Source of the DNA: Holdemania filiformis DSM 12042
GTDB taxonomy: Bacteria > Bacillota_I > Bacilli_A > Erysipelotrichales > Erysipelotrichaceae
Reading direction: 5' to 3'
Assembly: GCF_000157995.1 (NCBI RefSeq)
Contig: NZ_GG657557.1
Location: 332,942 to 392,252, forward strand
Length of the DNA: 59,311 bases
Part shown: positions 18,285-27,247 of the stretch, piece after piece
How the letters are laid out: every line of letters starts with the position of its first letter
How positions within the stretch are numbered: position 1 is the first letter of the stretch
Made by a program: the position numbers and the translations under genes
The notes under the pieces: generated by a model
The model's database searches: none
The model's input: the letters and a program-made list of their open reading frames with translations, nothing else
What the model was told of the DNA's origin: nothing

Positions 18285-20234
18285 TTATTCGACGGTGATC
18301 AGAACGTAGCTTTCCGCTAACAGATCGCTGTCGCTCAACAGGCCGACTAAGACTTTGCCCGCCGCGTTCGCGGTAACCTTGCCGTTTTCATCGACCGTGG
18401 CGATGCTTTCGTCTAACGATACCCAGTTCATGTGGATATCGTTGGCGCTCTTCGGCAGAACGTCTGCGCTCAGAGTTGCGGTTTCGCCGACTTTCAGCGC
18501 TGTTTTATCCGCTTTGACATAGACGCATTCCGTTGGAACGACTTCCTTGAATGTGACGTCGTCCAGCCACAGGCTGCCTTCACCTTCACCTACGACATGC
18601 AGCGCAATCTTCACGCTGGCTGCATTCGCTGCAGTAATGACGTTGTAATCAAACTTCCGGAAATCCGCGCTCATGTTCAGGTTGTCCGTCAGCTTCGCCA
18701 GATGTGTGGAAATCGTGTTGCCTTCCGCATCCATCTGATTGATTTCATAACAGAAGTTGCCGGAATGCAGCGTATCCGTCTTGTGCATGAAGCTTAACTG
18801 GTAACGTTCGTTCGGCAGAACTTCGACGGTCTGTTCGATCGAAGCGTCGCCGGCATCTGCGCCGGTCTTCGTGATCTTCGCCGCTTTGTTTCCAGCTTCC
18901 GCTTCTTCATAAGTCAGCGCGAATTCCGCGTTGCCTTCTTCTGTCGCATTGGTTAAGGTCCAGCCTTCTTCGCTTTCCATATCGCCGTTAACCAGCAGGC
19001 TTGCATCACTGCCGGCCGTCGGCGTGATCCAATCACCATAGAAGCTTAACGTTGCGATCTGGCTTCCGCCTTCAACCGCGTCCAGAACGAGCTTCACATA
19101 TTTGACTTCGCCGTTCAAAGCGATTTCTGCCGTGTCTTTTGTGCCGCTGGCAACCGCAACGTAATCCGTACCGTTGACCGAAGTTTCAACGCTGAAGTTT
19201 TCCGGTGCTTTTTCACCCCACTGGATTCCCAGTTTCTTCGCGTTATAAGGACGATCCAGCGTCAGGATGACTTCCTGTTCGCCTTCCCCGGACTGCCAGA
19301 CTGTCTTATCATCGCAGTCAACCATGTTGTAAGGATGGGAATCGTCAGCTGTGCTGGTCGCCGTGACATCCTGACCCAGCGCGCGGTCATGCTCGATCAT
19401 CGGCGCCGTTTCGTCCAGCAGTTCGATATCCGCAAACATCAGATCATGGTCAGCCATATCGGAGTGGTAAGTTTCGACATGTGTAATGTTGATGTTTTTC
19501 GTCGTGATGATGTTGTCCACGGTCATGACCTTCATCGAATCGTCAGTGCCGTTGAATGAATCAAACCAGACACCGTCTTTACCGTTGGACACATTATAAT
19601 TATCTTTGAAGATATCGTATTCATACAGACTCTGGTCGGCGTTGAAGTCCGCGACTAAGATCTTGTACGGAATCGGATCGGCAGCCAGTCGTTCGATGAT
19701 TTCCGTGAACTGACGGCGGCGCAGATCGTTGTTTTCCCAGCTGGTATGCGTGACATAGAAAGCAATTTGCTTGCCTTCTTTTTCAACAACGACGCGTTCC
19801 AGTGTTTTGGTGGCTTTACTGCCCGTGCTCTCAATTGGAACTGAGCTGATTTCCTGGAATTCTAAAGAAGAAGTCGTGCCGACGCCGAAATAGCCGTCAG
19901 CGAAGTCACGTCCCTTGGCGAAGTGGACGTAGGGGTAATTGTCATTGACAAAGTCCTGAGCCATGTCATAGTCGTTGCGGGTGTTCAGGATATCGATTTC
20001 CTGGAAGCCCATGATTTCGATTCCCCGTTCATGAATGATGTTGGACATTTCCTTGATGTCCGGATGCGCCTTGGAATCGATGTTCCATGTCGCGACACGC
20101 ATCGTTGTGACGTCGGAAGATGGCGTCGGGGTCGCTTCTTTTTCCGGAGCGGCCGGTGTTTGAGAACAGCCGGTGACTGCGGTCAAACAGAGCAAACCAG
20201 CTGCCAGAAGTGCAGAGAGTTTCTTCAGTTTCAT
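18285..20234 (-). CDS. Secreted endonuclease/exonuclease/phosphatase lipoprotein with discoidin, CBM-like and Ig-like domains
   Basis: 649 residues from the ATG at 20234, which has AAGGAGA upstream; an in-frame codon 13 triplets earlier has no RBS. A lipoprotein signal ends at TAVTGC, followed by a TPTPSS linker. Domain order is: EEP fold (about 40-275; MRVATWNID, GFQEID, VADFNADQ, MADHDLMFAD carry the expected metal and His residues), an F5/8 type C-like discoidin domain (about 280-405), a CBM4/9-like domain (about 415-565; NGDMESEEGW), and a C-terminal Big_2 Ig-like domain (about 570-649; VGETATLSADVLP). It is likely a cell-surface phosphodiesterase, sphingomyelinase-like enzyme or nuclease tethered to glycans. 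Confidence 0.88.
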   Translation of the reverse strand: MKLKKLSALLAAGLLCLTAVTGCSQTPAAPEKEATPTPSSDVTTMRVATWNIDSKAHPDIKEMSNIIHERGIEIMGFQEIDILNTRNDYDMAQDFVNDNYPYVHFAKGRDFADGYFGVGTTSSLEFQEISSVPIESTGSKATKTLERVVVEKEGKQIAFYVTHTSWENNDLRRRQFTEIIERLAADPIPYKILVADFNADQSLYEYDIFKDNYNVSNGKDGVWFDSFNGTDDSMKVMTVDNIITTKNINITHVETYHSDMADHDLMFADIELLDETAPMIEHDRALGQDVTATSTADDSHPYNMVDCDDKTVWQSGEGEQEVILTLDRPYNAKKLGIQWGEKAPENFSVETSVNGTDYVAVASGTKDTAEIALNGEVKYVKLVLDAVEGGSQIATLSFYGDWITPTAGSDASLLVNGDMESEEGWTLTNATEEGNAEFALTYEEAEAGNKAAKITKTGADAGDASIEQTVEVLPNERYQLSFMHKTDTLHSGNFCYEINQMDAEGNTISTHLAKLTDNLNMSADFRKFDYNVITAANAASVKIALHVVGEGEGSLWLDDVTFKEVVPTECVYVKADKTALKVGETATLSADVLPKSANDIHMNWVSLDESIATVDENGKVTANAAGKVLVGLLSDSDLLAESYVLITVE

Positions 20235-20280
20235 TTTTCTTTCTCCTTGTTTCGCGCCTGATAGCGCTTCCACATCCGAT

Positions 20281-20310
20281 ATCTTAGCTCAGTTGGTAAA
20301 GATTGTCCAA
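20281..20310 (-). promoter_or_regulatory. Candidate promoter of the secreted EEP gene
   Basis: On the minus strand, TTGGAC, an 18-nt spacer, TAAGAT. The predicted start lies about 40 nt before the EEP start codon. Confidence 0.45.
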
Positions 20311-20633
20311 TAATTATTTCTAATCTATAAGCTATTATTCGTTATATATAAGTTTGTTTTATAGATCATCCTGCAGCCTTTTTCACAGGTGTTTCAGTTC
20401 TTGTCCCTGAGTTTCCCGTCAGCTAAGAATACCGCCAGATCCCGCTGGTTTTCCACTCGTTTATTTTTCATTATTCTTACGGCTTAACAGAAAAAAATGA
20501 CGAATGCTGAATTTGGCTTGATGCATTGGTTCTGCGCTCTTCGCTTTAAACTTGGGCAGAGAGGATCGCTGAGCTGGTTGTCAGGTCGCCGCTAATCACG
20601 ATCCATCTCAAAAATTACATACCCAAAAACGCA
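20311..20633. other. Intergenic stretch, no gene seen
   Basis: This lies between the EEP promoter and the terminator at 20634. It is AT-rich near 20320-20360 and then of average composition. No ORF with an RBS was found on either strand. I see no repeat or recognisable RNA here. Confidence 0.4.
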
Positions 20634-20694
20634 GAAAAAGACCGGGCGGCCGTGGATTCCTCCCTCTCTGCCTAGTGGTTCGCCGGTCTTTTTC
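20634..20694. terminator. Long-loop bidirectional terminator
   Basis: GAAAAAGACCGG and CCGGTCTTTTTC form a perfect 12-bp stem around a 37-nt loop that has further short GC pairing. T runs occur on both strands. It ends the M56/M23 transcript on the minus strand. Confidence 0.8.
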
Positions 20695-20752
20695 TATTTG
20701 TTTACATGTTATTTCTGCCGGACTTCAAAAGGGAAGCTCCGCAGTTATTCTT

Positions 20753-22483
20753 TTATTCCTGGAATAAGGAAGCCATCGGCTCCAGCTTATATTCCGCCGG
20801 TTGTTCGTCAGTCATCACCTGAATCAGCTGCAAAGCCAGATCCAGCGCCCGCTCATCAGTTCTGAGGATTCTCCCGTTCATCTCGTCGAACACCGCATAC
20901 GTCGCCTCCATCAGCGCTTCGTCTTCCATGTTGACATCCGTGGTGGAATACTGTCCTGTACTTGGATCGTAGGTTGTATTCAGCCAGACCTGAAGCTCAG
21001 GGAAATACGCGTTGCATTCGTAAGACGTATGGTTGCCCATCGTCGGGCTGCGGTCCAGATTCACATTGATCAGGAAATTCCCGTCCGCGCCCGGAATCAC
21101 ATCGCGTACCGTTTCATCCAGCCGGTAGTCGCGGTCGATATACAGCTTGTTCGTCCCGGCCTCCTGCGAAATATTCAGCGTTGGAAAATCGGTAGCCTGT
21201 GCTGTTAATAAAATTCCCGTTTGTTGGATAGACATCCGCTCAATAACAGCGCGCCGGCCGGTATATTCGGAATAGGCATTCGATTCAGCGACAATCGCAT
21301 CCATGAGCGCCAGCTTTTCTTCATTGATCTCAAACGTGAGATCCAGAACTTCAAAAACGTTGATCTTCACCGGCGAAGCCATCGCATATTGCAGATAAGG
21401 CGCCAGATCGCCCAGCGTTTCGCCGCCGGACATCACCGCGAAATGCAGCGCCGGCCGCTGATCCTCAGGCAGGTTGTCCGTCAACAGATAGCCTAACAGC
21501 TGACCCGGATTATAGATTTCTTCGCCTTCCGTGCGGTATATTCTGTCATTCAAGCCGCCGTAGAACGCACTGATCCCCAGGCTCGGATGATCAACCACGA
21601 GGTACCGCCGGCCCTGTTCATCCTCGCCGATCTCCCGGATCGTACCGCCGGCCATGGCCAAAACCGGAATCCGCGTGCGGTCTTCAGTCTGATCGTCGAT
21701 CAGATCCCAGCCGATCACGCCATAGTCCTCACTGAGTTCATGGGTTTCATTCCAGGCCACTAACGGCGCGACTTGCTGCGCACCCAGCGGCAAAGAACCG
21801 AAGCTTCCCGGACAGCTGAACCGTCCGTCTTCCAACACCGCGCACGTGGAATTCTGGAAAATCTCCTGCTGATCATAAAGCAGGATGTGATCGACAAACT
21901 CATCCCAGAACGATTCCGGCAGTCCCAGCTGATCCGCCGCGCTGTTGATCAGATACCGGCCCGAGTTCTTATCGTAAACAAGCTGACCGGAATCCGTTCC
22001 GCCGATCTTCGTGAACTGCGCTACCAGCTGATCGGAATTCGATCCATAGCTCAGCGAAATCGGTCCTAACGGCTCGAATATCGTGCAGTAACTCAGCGTT
22101 GCCAGATGATCCCCCAGCGCCAGATTGACGTTGTTCAGCGCCTCTGGAATCACTGATTCGTCGACATATAAATGGTAAAACAGATCGCCTAAACCCGCGC
22201 ATTGTTCTGCGCCCCAGGCTGCGGTTTCCAGCACTGCGGCCTTCACTTCCGCATTTTTAAAATTATACGCCACAGTGACCTTGCGTTCCAAATTCTGCTC
22301 GCCGATCACCATCACAAGATCCTGATCCATCATCGGAATAATCGACCATTGATACTCGTTATACGGTTCGTTCAGGTTGACCGTCATGAGTACGTTTTCG
22401 ATATGCGCGTCTTCCGCTTCCTTCAGCAGAGCATTGATCTCCCGCTGATCCTTGCCGAAAGCCGGGTTGCTCAATAACGGCAC
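20753..22483 (-). CDS. C-terminal part of a frameshifted M56/M23 protein (degenerate LytM domain)
   Basis: 576 residues starting at a GTG with no RBS. The preceding in-frame bases encode GCLLLAVPLL, which completes a membrane helix begun in the upstream frame. It is homologous over its length to the C-terminal 560 residues of the protein at 27248-29716. An M23/LytM-like domain is visible (about 285-385; VIGWDLIDD, LVVDHPSLG, FYGGL, LLGYL, ALHFAV). The HxxxD His is Val and the first His of HxH is Ala, so it cannot bind zinc normally and is probably a binding or sensor domain. The C-terminal about 190 residues are a conserved helix-rich region. With 22486-23502 it most likely forms one gene. 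Confidence 0.8.
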   Translation of the reverse strand: MPLLSNPAFGKDQREINALLKEAEDAHIENVLMTVNLNEPYNEYQWSIIPMMDQDLVMVIGEQNLERKVTVAYNFKNAEVKAAVLETAAWGAEQCAGLGDLFYHLYVDESVIPEALNNVNLALGDHLATLSYCTIFEPLGPISLSYGSNSDQLVAQFTKIGGTDSGQLVYDKNSGRYLINSAADQLGLPESFWDEFVDHILLYDQQEIFQNSTCAVLEDGRFSCPGSFGSLPLGAQQVAPLVAWNETHELSEDYGVIGWDLIDDQTEDRTRIPVLAMAGGTIREIGEDEQGRRYLVVDHPSLGISAFYGGLNDRIYRTEGEEIYNPGQLLGYLLTDNLPEDQRPALHFAVMSGGETLGDLAPYLQYAMASPVKINVFEVLDLTFEINEEKLALMDAIVAESNAYSEYTGRRAVIERMSIQQTGILLTAQATDFPTLNISQEAGTNKLYIDRDYRLDETVRDVIPGADGNFLINVNLDRSPTMGNHTSYECNAYFPELQVWLNTTYDPSTGQYSTTDVNMEDEALMEATYAVFDEMNGRILRTDERALDLALQLIQVMTDEQPAEYKLEPMASLFQE

Positions 22484-22485
22484 CG

Positions 22486-23502
22486 CTAAAAGCAGGCACC
22501 CACGATCCCGGCCGCCAGCACCCAGAACGTTGGTTTCTTATAATTCAGGATATTCTTGATTCTGAGCTTTGTGTTGCTTTCGCTGAACGACAGCGCGGTG
22601 ATCGTCGGCTTTGACGCAAACTGCAATAACGTCATGCCGTAATTCACCCGGCCGCCGCTTCCCAGCCGGCCCAGCACCGCTTCATCGCAAGCCATTTCCA
22701 TATCCTTGCTCATCAGGATATAGGCATACCACAGAAGCGGATTGAACCAGTGGAACATCAGCAGCAGCGAACCGATCATTTTAAACACATAGTCATGCCG
22801 CCGCAGATGCACGCGTTCATGCGTCAGCACATATTTGCGCTGGCGGGAATCCAGATCCATCGGCAGATAAATTTTCGGATGGATCAGACCATAAATAAAC
22901 GGTGAGCTGATGGCCTCGCATTCGTAGATATTCTGCCTGACCCGCATCGCATAGCGCAGGCGGTGGCGCAGCGTTAAACTGTTGGCGATCAATAAGCCGG
23001 CATAAGCGATCATGCCGATCACCCAGATCACGCTGCCAACTTGAAGAATCGGTGAAATCGGCGATGCCGGGGCAGACGTCATCGCTTCCGTCCCGGTCGG
23101 ATCGCCGGACTGCGGCAAAGCTGCGCCGGAGGACACCGGTTCCTGACCTCCGTGAACGCTGGTTTCAGAATTTATGTCTGTTCCGGACAGATTCGCCGCC
23201 GGATCCCCGGTCTTGATCACCGGCCGCGGGACAGCCGAAACCGGCTGATTGGCGGAAGGCACGACAAACTGCACCCCGCCCCGCTCGGAAACGGAGGGAT
23301 TCGCCACCGTCAATACGCTGACCCGGCTGGTAAAGGAAAACGGCAGCAACAACCGGATTAAAACGAACGCCCACAGGGCATAGGAGAAAATCTTCGGCGC
23401 TTTCTTAAGCAGAAGACGCGCGATCATGACCGCGACAGCGACGATACTGGCGGCCAGACTCATGTTGAGAATTGTCTGAAAAAGAGTCGTCAGCGTGTTC
23501 AT
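22486..23502 (-). CDS. N-terminal part of a frameshifted M56 (BlaR1-type) membrane metalloprotease
   Basis: 338 residues. Membrane helices lie at about 10-30 and 38-58, then an extracytoplasmic Ser/Pro-rich loop, a helix at about 152-174, the zinc motif HERVH at 228-232 with the downstream helix (IGSLLLMFHWFNPLLW) and the third ligand region MEMACDEAVL. The frame ends at TAG just inside the last helix (FWVLAAGIVGACF). Adding one G to the GGG run (plus-strand CCC at 22499-22501) continues the frame into 20753-22483. The paralogue at 27248-29716 is a single intact ORF. It overlaps blaI by 4 nt, the classical blaI-blaR1 pair: it senses a signal outside and destroys BlaI. Confidence 0.85.
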   Translation of the reverse strand: MNTLTTLFQTILNMSLAASIVAVAVMIARLLLKKAPKIFSYALWAFVLIRLLLPFSFTSRVSVLTVANPSVSERGGVQFVVPSANQPVSAVPRPVIKTGDPAANLSGTDINSETSVHGGQEPVSSGAALPQSGDPTGTEAMTSAPASPISPILQVGSVIWVIGMIAYAGLLIANSLTLRHRLRYAMRVRQNIYECEAISSPFIYGLIHPKIYLPMDLDSRQRKYVLTHERVHLRRHDYVFKMIGSLLLMFHWFNPLLWYAYILMSKDMEMACDEAVLGRLGSGGRVNYGMTLLQFASKPTITALSFSESNTKLRIKNILNYKKPTFWVLAAGIVGACF

Positions 23503-23855
23503 TTTTGCTTTTTCTGACGGTCCAGCAATTCTTTCAGTTCGTCGATTTCTTTTTCAGACAGCTTGCGGTCCTGCAAAAAGGCGGTGACAAACTGCGGCAG
23601 TGAGCCTTTAAACACCTGATCGACCACTTCGCCGCTTTCCTCGCGTTCACATTCGTCACGTTTGTAAAGGGCCCGGACGATCGATTTTTCATTGGCGATC
23701 ACGCCCTTTTCCTGCAGCCGTTTGATGAAGGTATAGGTCGTCGATTTTTTCCATCCGAACTTCTGATCGCACACAGCGACCAGCTCTCCGGATGAAACCG
23801 GCTCCCGATCCCACAACAGATCCATAAATCGAAATTCCGCGGATGTTAATCTCAT
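23499..23855 (-). CDS. blaI: BlaI/MecI-family transcriptional repressor
   Basis: 118 residues from the ATG at 23855, which has GAGG about 8 nt upstream; this yields the canonical N-terminus MRLTSAEFRFMDLLW. The winged helix includes SSGELVAVCDQKFGWKKSTTYTFIKRLQEKG, followed by a helical dimerisation and cleavage region. BlaI-type repressors bind TACA..TGTA dyads and are proteolysed by their M56 partner. The stop codon overlaps the start of the M56 gene. Its own promoter carries such a dyad at 23890-23907, and an almost identical promoter-operator heads the 30249-26593 operon. Confidence 0.93.
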   Translation of the reverse strand: MRLTSAEFRFMDLLWDREPVSSGELVAVCDQKFGWKKSTTYTFIKRLQEKGVIANEKSIVRALYKRDECEREESGEVVDQVFKGSLPQFVTAFLQDRKLSEKEIDELKELLDRQKKQK

Positions 23856-23889
23856 GTCTGATCCTCGCTTTCTGTCTATTTCTATCCAA

Positions 23890-23918
23890 AGTCTACATTT
23901 GTAGGCTTTGATTGTCAA
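23890..23918 (-). promoter_or_regulatory. blaI promoter with BlaI-type operator
   Basis: On the minus strand, TTGACA (23913-23918), a 17-nt spacer, TAGACT (23890-23895). The dyad CTACA-AA-TGTAG (23893-23904) covers the end of the spacer and the -10, so a bound repressor would block polymerase. It matches the TACANNTGTA core of bla/mec operators. Confidence 0.85.
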
Positions 23919-24295
23919 GTCTTCTTTTAACCCCGTTTGCGTTCCTGGCTGAATTTTGAAGAAAACGCGAATCCGCGGAGATGGCCGCTAATAAAAAAGA
24001 AATGGCAAAACACCCGGGAAGTGATTTTTTCTCCTTCACGAATCTGAAAGTACGCCTGATCGAATCTTTCTGGCTTGCATGCTGAAGCACTGACCGGCAC
24101 AGCCTGATAAAATTCAGGATGGATATCCATTTCCAATTCACGGAAAAACTTTAACAAATTCATCACACCCGGCGCAGCTGAAATTTCCCCAAAAACGCCC
24201 AATCTCCCGCCGGAGGAAAGGAATGAACCGGGATCCGCTTTTCCTGAGCGAAGAACTTCCCAACCTTTTCCCAGCGTCGTCCCATGATTGCCGGG
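23919..24295. other. Gene-free region between divergent regulators
   Basis: About 380 nt between blaI and the divergent BglG-like gene. On the minus strand an open stretch of about 80 codons (near 23927-24165; MNLLKFFRELEMDIHPEF) is present but has no ribosome site, so it is not called. It may be a decayed gene end. Confidence 0.35.
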
Positions 24296-24324
24296 TTGCC
24301 CTTCCTCTCGTTCGTCCTTATAAT
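24296..24324 (+). promoter_or_regulatory. Promoter of the BglG-like regulator
   Basis: TTGCCC, a 17-nt spacer, TATAAT. The predicted start, near 24331, supports the ATG at 24351 rather than the upstream TTG as initiation codon. Confidence 0.65.
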
Positions 24325-24350
24325 ATAGGTTGAAGGACAACGATATCACT

Positions 24351-26282
24351 ATGGAAATCACAGAACGGGAAGCCAAGCTTCTCAAAACTTTAAAAACACA
24401 TAAAAAACCGGTCAGCTGTGATAAACTGGCTGATCTTTGCGGACTATCCGCCGACACTGTCCGGCGTGAGCTGGGTTTTCTGAGCACCAGTCTGAAATCC
24501 GACACGGGCTGCCGGATTACCGGCCAGCGGGGGCATGGATATCAGCTGATCGTCGTAGAACCGCAGCTGGCCGAAACCTTTTTCAACCGCCTGGCGCAGC
24601 AGTATCAGTGGGATGAACAAAGCGACATGCGGATTCTGACAGCGTTGCTTTTATGCCGAATTCTCGCTTCGCCCAAGTCGTTGACGTGGCCGGGACTGAT
24701 TGAAGAATTCCAGATTTCAGAGGATTGGCTTCCGGAAATCATCCTGATCGCAAAGACGCAGCTGGCCACGTTTGAACTGGCGCTGCAGCCGGAAGACGAA
24801 GGGGAGAACGTCCGTTTTACCGTGCGCGGAAGTGAATTGCAAAAACGGTACTGCCTGATCTGGCAGTCGCTGCTGCTCGCCAGCAAGCCGGAAGCGGGAC
24901 TGAACCGGATTCCTGTGCTGCCCGGCGATTTTCAGCGGGAGCAGCGAACGGTTTCCGCCTTATGGCCAATCATTCAAGAATGTCTGAAAGCAGTGCCTTC
25001 GCTGACGTTATCGTATTCCGACTGCCAGGCTTTAATCGCCGGGCTGATTCTCTGTCATTGCCGGCGGGATCCAAAGCTGCGGCTGACGCTGACTGACGAG
25101 CAATGGAAAATGCCGCGTGACCGCCAGGCGGCCGCTTTTGTCGACGCCTTATTTCAACGGCTGGATCCAACCGTTTATCTCGATTCCGAAGAAAACCGGC
25201 GTTTTTTAGAAGTCCTGACGACGGCGCTTCGGGATCTGAGCATTTCAATCGTGGAAGCCGCCGCAGCTTCATCGACGATTGCCGCGCCGGTTCTCAACCA
25301 TCTGGCACGGCGTTATCCCTTCAAGTTTCTCAAGAATCCAGCATTCCAGAAGAACGTGTCCGGCTGGCTGACCCAGCTGGATATCCGTCGGGCGTTTGCG
25401 ATGCCGCCGTTTCCCCTGATCGTTAATGATTGGCTTTGCGATCCCTTAAGCGAGGGGCTGGCACTGGAACTGACCCGCTGTATTGAGGACTGCTTCCATG
25501 CTCCGCTGTCCTATGACTTTAAGCAGCAGGCGGCTAAATGTCTGCTTCCTTATCTTAAACCTTTGAGTACTGAACCGATGTTTACCGTCTGGATTGTCGC
25601 CCGCCAGGGGCTGGGGGCAGCGCAAAAATGGCTGGATCGGATCAATACCCATTTTCCGACGCTGTCCGGCACCGCTCCGCTCTTTCTGTTCAAGCCGGTA
25701 GAATTTACCGTGTTGTTTCAGCAGTCCAGCAACGCTTCTGATCTGATCTGGACGGATATCCCGAATTTGCCTGGAATTCCGCCGGAAAATGTTTTCTACT
25801 TCCCGATCCATGCCCAAAAGAGATACACTGAAGCCAGCTTTGATCCGTACACGCCGCTGCGCGACTGGCTGAACCGCAACTTCAGAGTCATTGCCGGTAC
25901 GACGCGGATACGTCAGAAAAAAGAACTCAACAAGGTTCTGGATGACATGCCGTTCTCATTAGCAAGGCGGGTCAATCCTGCTTCCAAAATCAACCGCATT
26001 CCGACCGCGAATCACATCGCGTTTCTCGGCGGGGAAACAGCGGCGTTAGAAAAAAGTGAAATCTATTTCTGGATCAACGACAAATCTGTGGTTTGGGACG
26101 AACAGGATGTCCGCTTCTTCTTCTATTACCGCTGCGCCGCGCCGCTGGAAAAAAGCTGGCGTCAGCTGCAATGGCTGTGCGAACGCTGGCTACGGCTGCC
26201 GCCGTCCAAGCTGGCCAAAGCGGCTTCGATGACGACCTCGAGCTTGTACGATCTGTTAATCGACACTTCCCGGAAACGTTAG
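24351..26282 (+). CDS. BglG/Mga-like helix-turn-helix regulator
   Basis: 643 residues from the ATG at 24351 (AAGGA about 12 nt upstream). The N-terminal HTH_11-type domain (about 1-65; MEITEREAKLLKTLKTHKKP, SCDKLADLCGLSADTVRREL) matches those of BglG/LicR/Mga activators. The middle is helical and resembles PRD modules without obvious phospho-His motifs. An EIIB-like segment is suggested by VWIVARQGLGAAQKWLDRINTHFP (about 420). No EIIA domain with an active His is evident. No PTS genes adjoin it, so its targets are unknown. It is separated from the protease loci by terminators. Confidence 0.75.
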   Translation: MEITEREAKLLKTLKTHKKPVSCDKLADLCGLSADTVRRELGFLSTSLKSDTGCRITGQRGHGYQLIVVEPQLAETFFNRLAQQYQWDEQSDMRILTALLLCRILASPKSLTWPGLIEEFQISEDWLPEIILIAKTQLATFELALQPEDEGENVRFTVRGSELQKRYCLIWQSLLLASKPEAGLNRIPVLPGDFQREQRTVSALWPIIQECLKAVPSLTLSYSDCQALIAGLILCHCRRDPKLRLTLTDEQWKMPRDRQAAAFVDALFQRLDPTVYLDSEENRRFLEVLTTALRDLSISIVEAAAASSTIAAPVLNHLARRYPFKFLKNPAFQKNVSGWLTQLDIRRAFAMPPFPLIVNDWLCDPLSEGLALELTRCIEDCFHAPLSYDFKQQAAKCLLPYLKPLSTEPMFTVWIVARQGLGAAQKWLDRINTHFPTLSGTAPLFLFKPVEFTVLFQQSSNASDLIWTDIPNLPGIPPENVFYFPIHAQKRYTEASFDPYTPLRDWLNRNFRVIAGTTRIRQKKELNKVLDDMPFSLARRVNPASKINRIPTANHIAFLGGETAALEKSEIYFWINDKSVVWDEQDVRFFFYYRCAAPLEKSWRQLQWLCERWLRLPPSKLAKAASMTTSSLYDLLIDTSRKR

Positions 26283-26367
26283 AGTTATGGCGAAGGGGGA
26301 GTGTGGATATCTCCTTTTATACCTTTTGAAGGTCAGACTTCCTTTAAGCCTAAGAATTTACCAAATT

Positions 26368-26468
26368 AAAAAACAGACGATGTTCCTTGGCAGAAAACGA
26401 TCTGTTCCCACAGTGTCAGCTTGGTCTGACCCGAAGGAACATCGTGAAGGAATCCTGTCTGTTTTTTT
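26368..26468. terminator. Branched bidirectional terminator or structured RNA
   Basis: The outer stem is AAACAGAC (26371-26378) with GTCTGTTT (26457-26464). A second stem, GATGTTCCTT (26379-26388) with AAGGAACATC (26434-26443), stacks on it. Two small hairpins sit inside (CTGT-TCCC-ACAG and GTCAG-loop-CTGAC). A and T runs flank both sides. It lies between convergent genes. The two inner hairpins make it more elaborate than an ordinary terminator. Confidence 0.7.
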
Positions 26469-26592
26469 GATCCATCATTTTCCCCATAGGGGGAAGAAAG
26501 AAAAGCTGATAACGACTCTATTCTTATTCCGGATTCTGGAAAGATTCATGGGATAAAAATATCGGCTGATCCCTCAACTAAAAAGTTTAAGT

Positions 26593-27222
26593 TTATTCGT
26601 CCGGCAGGATCCAGTTCGGGAACTGAAAACGCAGCAATTCCATTACCGATTCCACCTGACCTGGATCCTCGATTGAAAGAACAAGCCGTGGAAATTGAGG
26701 CCAGCCCGATGATTGTTCAGTGTATTCCGGCTGCCGGATCTGGATGAAAAATGGAATTTCACTCAGTTCTTCAATCGTGGGATCCCGGTCTAACGCATCT
26801 AGCGTAGCCAGCAGCGAAGCGTCTCCTTGTAAATTCACATTCACAGAGGAAATAGCGGTTTCTCCCTCATTCTTAAAATAAGTTTCAAGGACACGCTGCA
26901 CCCGCACAGTGTCGACGTTGCCGCGCATGCCTTGATTATGGAAGAAATAATCCTGGTAAAAGTATCCGGGATAGCTGAAATAAATTGGATAATCCGGATA
27001 GTCCTCCTCTGCGACGTAACCATCGCAGCCTCGTTCCGAGCACGTGATCTGCTGGATGACAAACCGGCGCTTAAACTGTCTGGATAAATTGCGCAGAATG
27101 CTGCGCTCAATCTGTTGAGGCCGGGTGAAATCCATTCGTTCAAAGTGATCGATCAGAAGCAGAGTTCCAGTCACAGCGATCAGGATCATCAAGATCCTGA
27201 TGCTTTTTGTTTTCTTTTTCAT
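26593..27222 (-). CDS. Membrane-anchored protein of the second M56/M23 operon, unknown function
   Basis: 209 residues. A positively charged start and a single hydrophobic helix (about 8-25; RILMILIAVTGTLLLIDHF) are followed by an extracytoplasmic domain rich in aromatic residues with one CxxxxC pair (ITCSERGCDG). Near the middle comes YFKNEGETAISSVNVNLQGD. No family recognised. It lies 25 nt downstream of the M56/M23 gene and is probably the last gene of the FMN-lipoprotein, protease, anchored-protein operon. Confidence 0.72.
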   Translation of the reverse strand: MKKKTKSIRILMILIAVTGTLLLIDHFERMDFTRPQQIERSILRNLSRQFKRRFVIQQITCSERGCDGYVAEEDYPDYPIYFSYPGYFYQDYFFHNQGMRGNVDTVRVQRVLETYFKNEGETAISSVNVNLQGDASLLATLDALDRDPTIEELSEIPFFIQIRQPEYTEQSSGWPQFPRLVLSIEDPGQVESVMELLRFQFPNWILPDE

Positions 27223-27247
27223 TGTTTTCCAGCTTTTCTAACCCGTC

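Noticed and set aside
20283-20302. tRNA-like string TTAGCTCAGTTGGTAAAG resembling a D arm
   Set aside because: No anticodon arm, T arm or acceptor stem follows, and it falls within the promoter region of the EEP gene, so it is most likely chance or a tiny remnant.
23927-24505. 192-codon open frame on the minus strand
   Set aside because: Half of it overlaps the start of the BglG-like regulator and its promoter, and it has no ribosome site. Only its last 80 codons look slightly protein-like, which is noted as a gene-free region.
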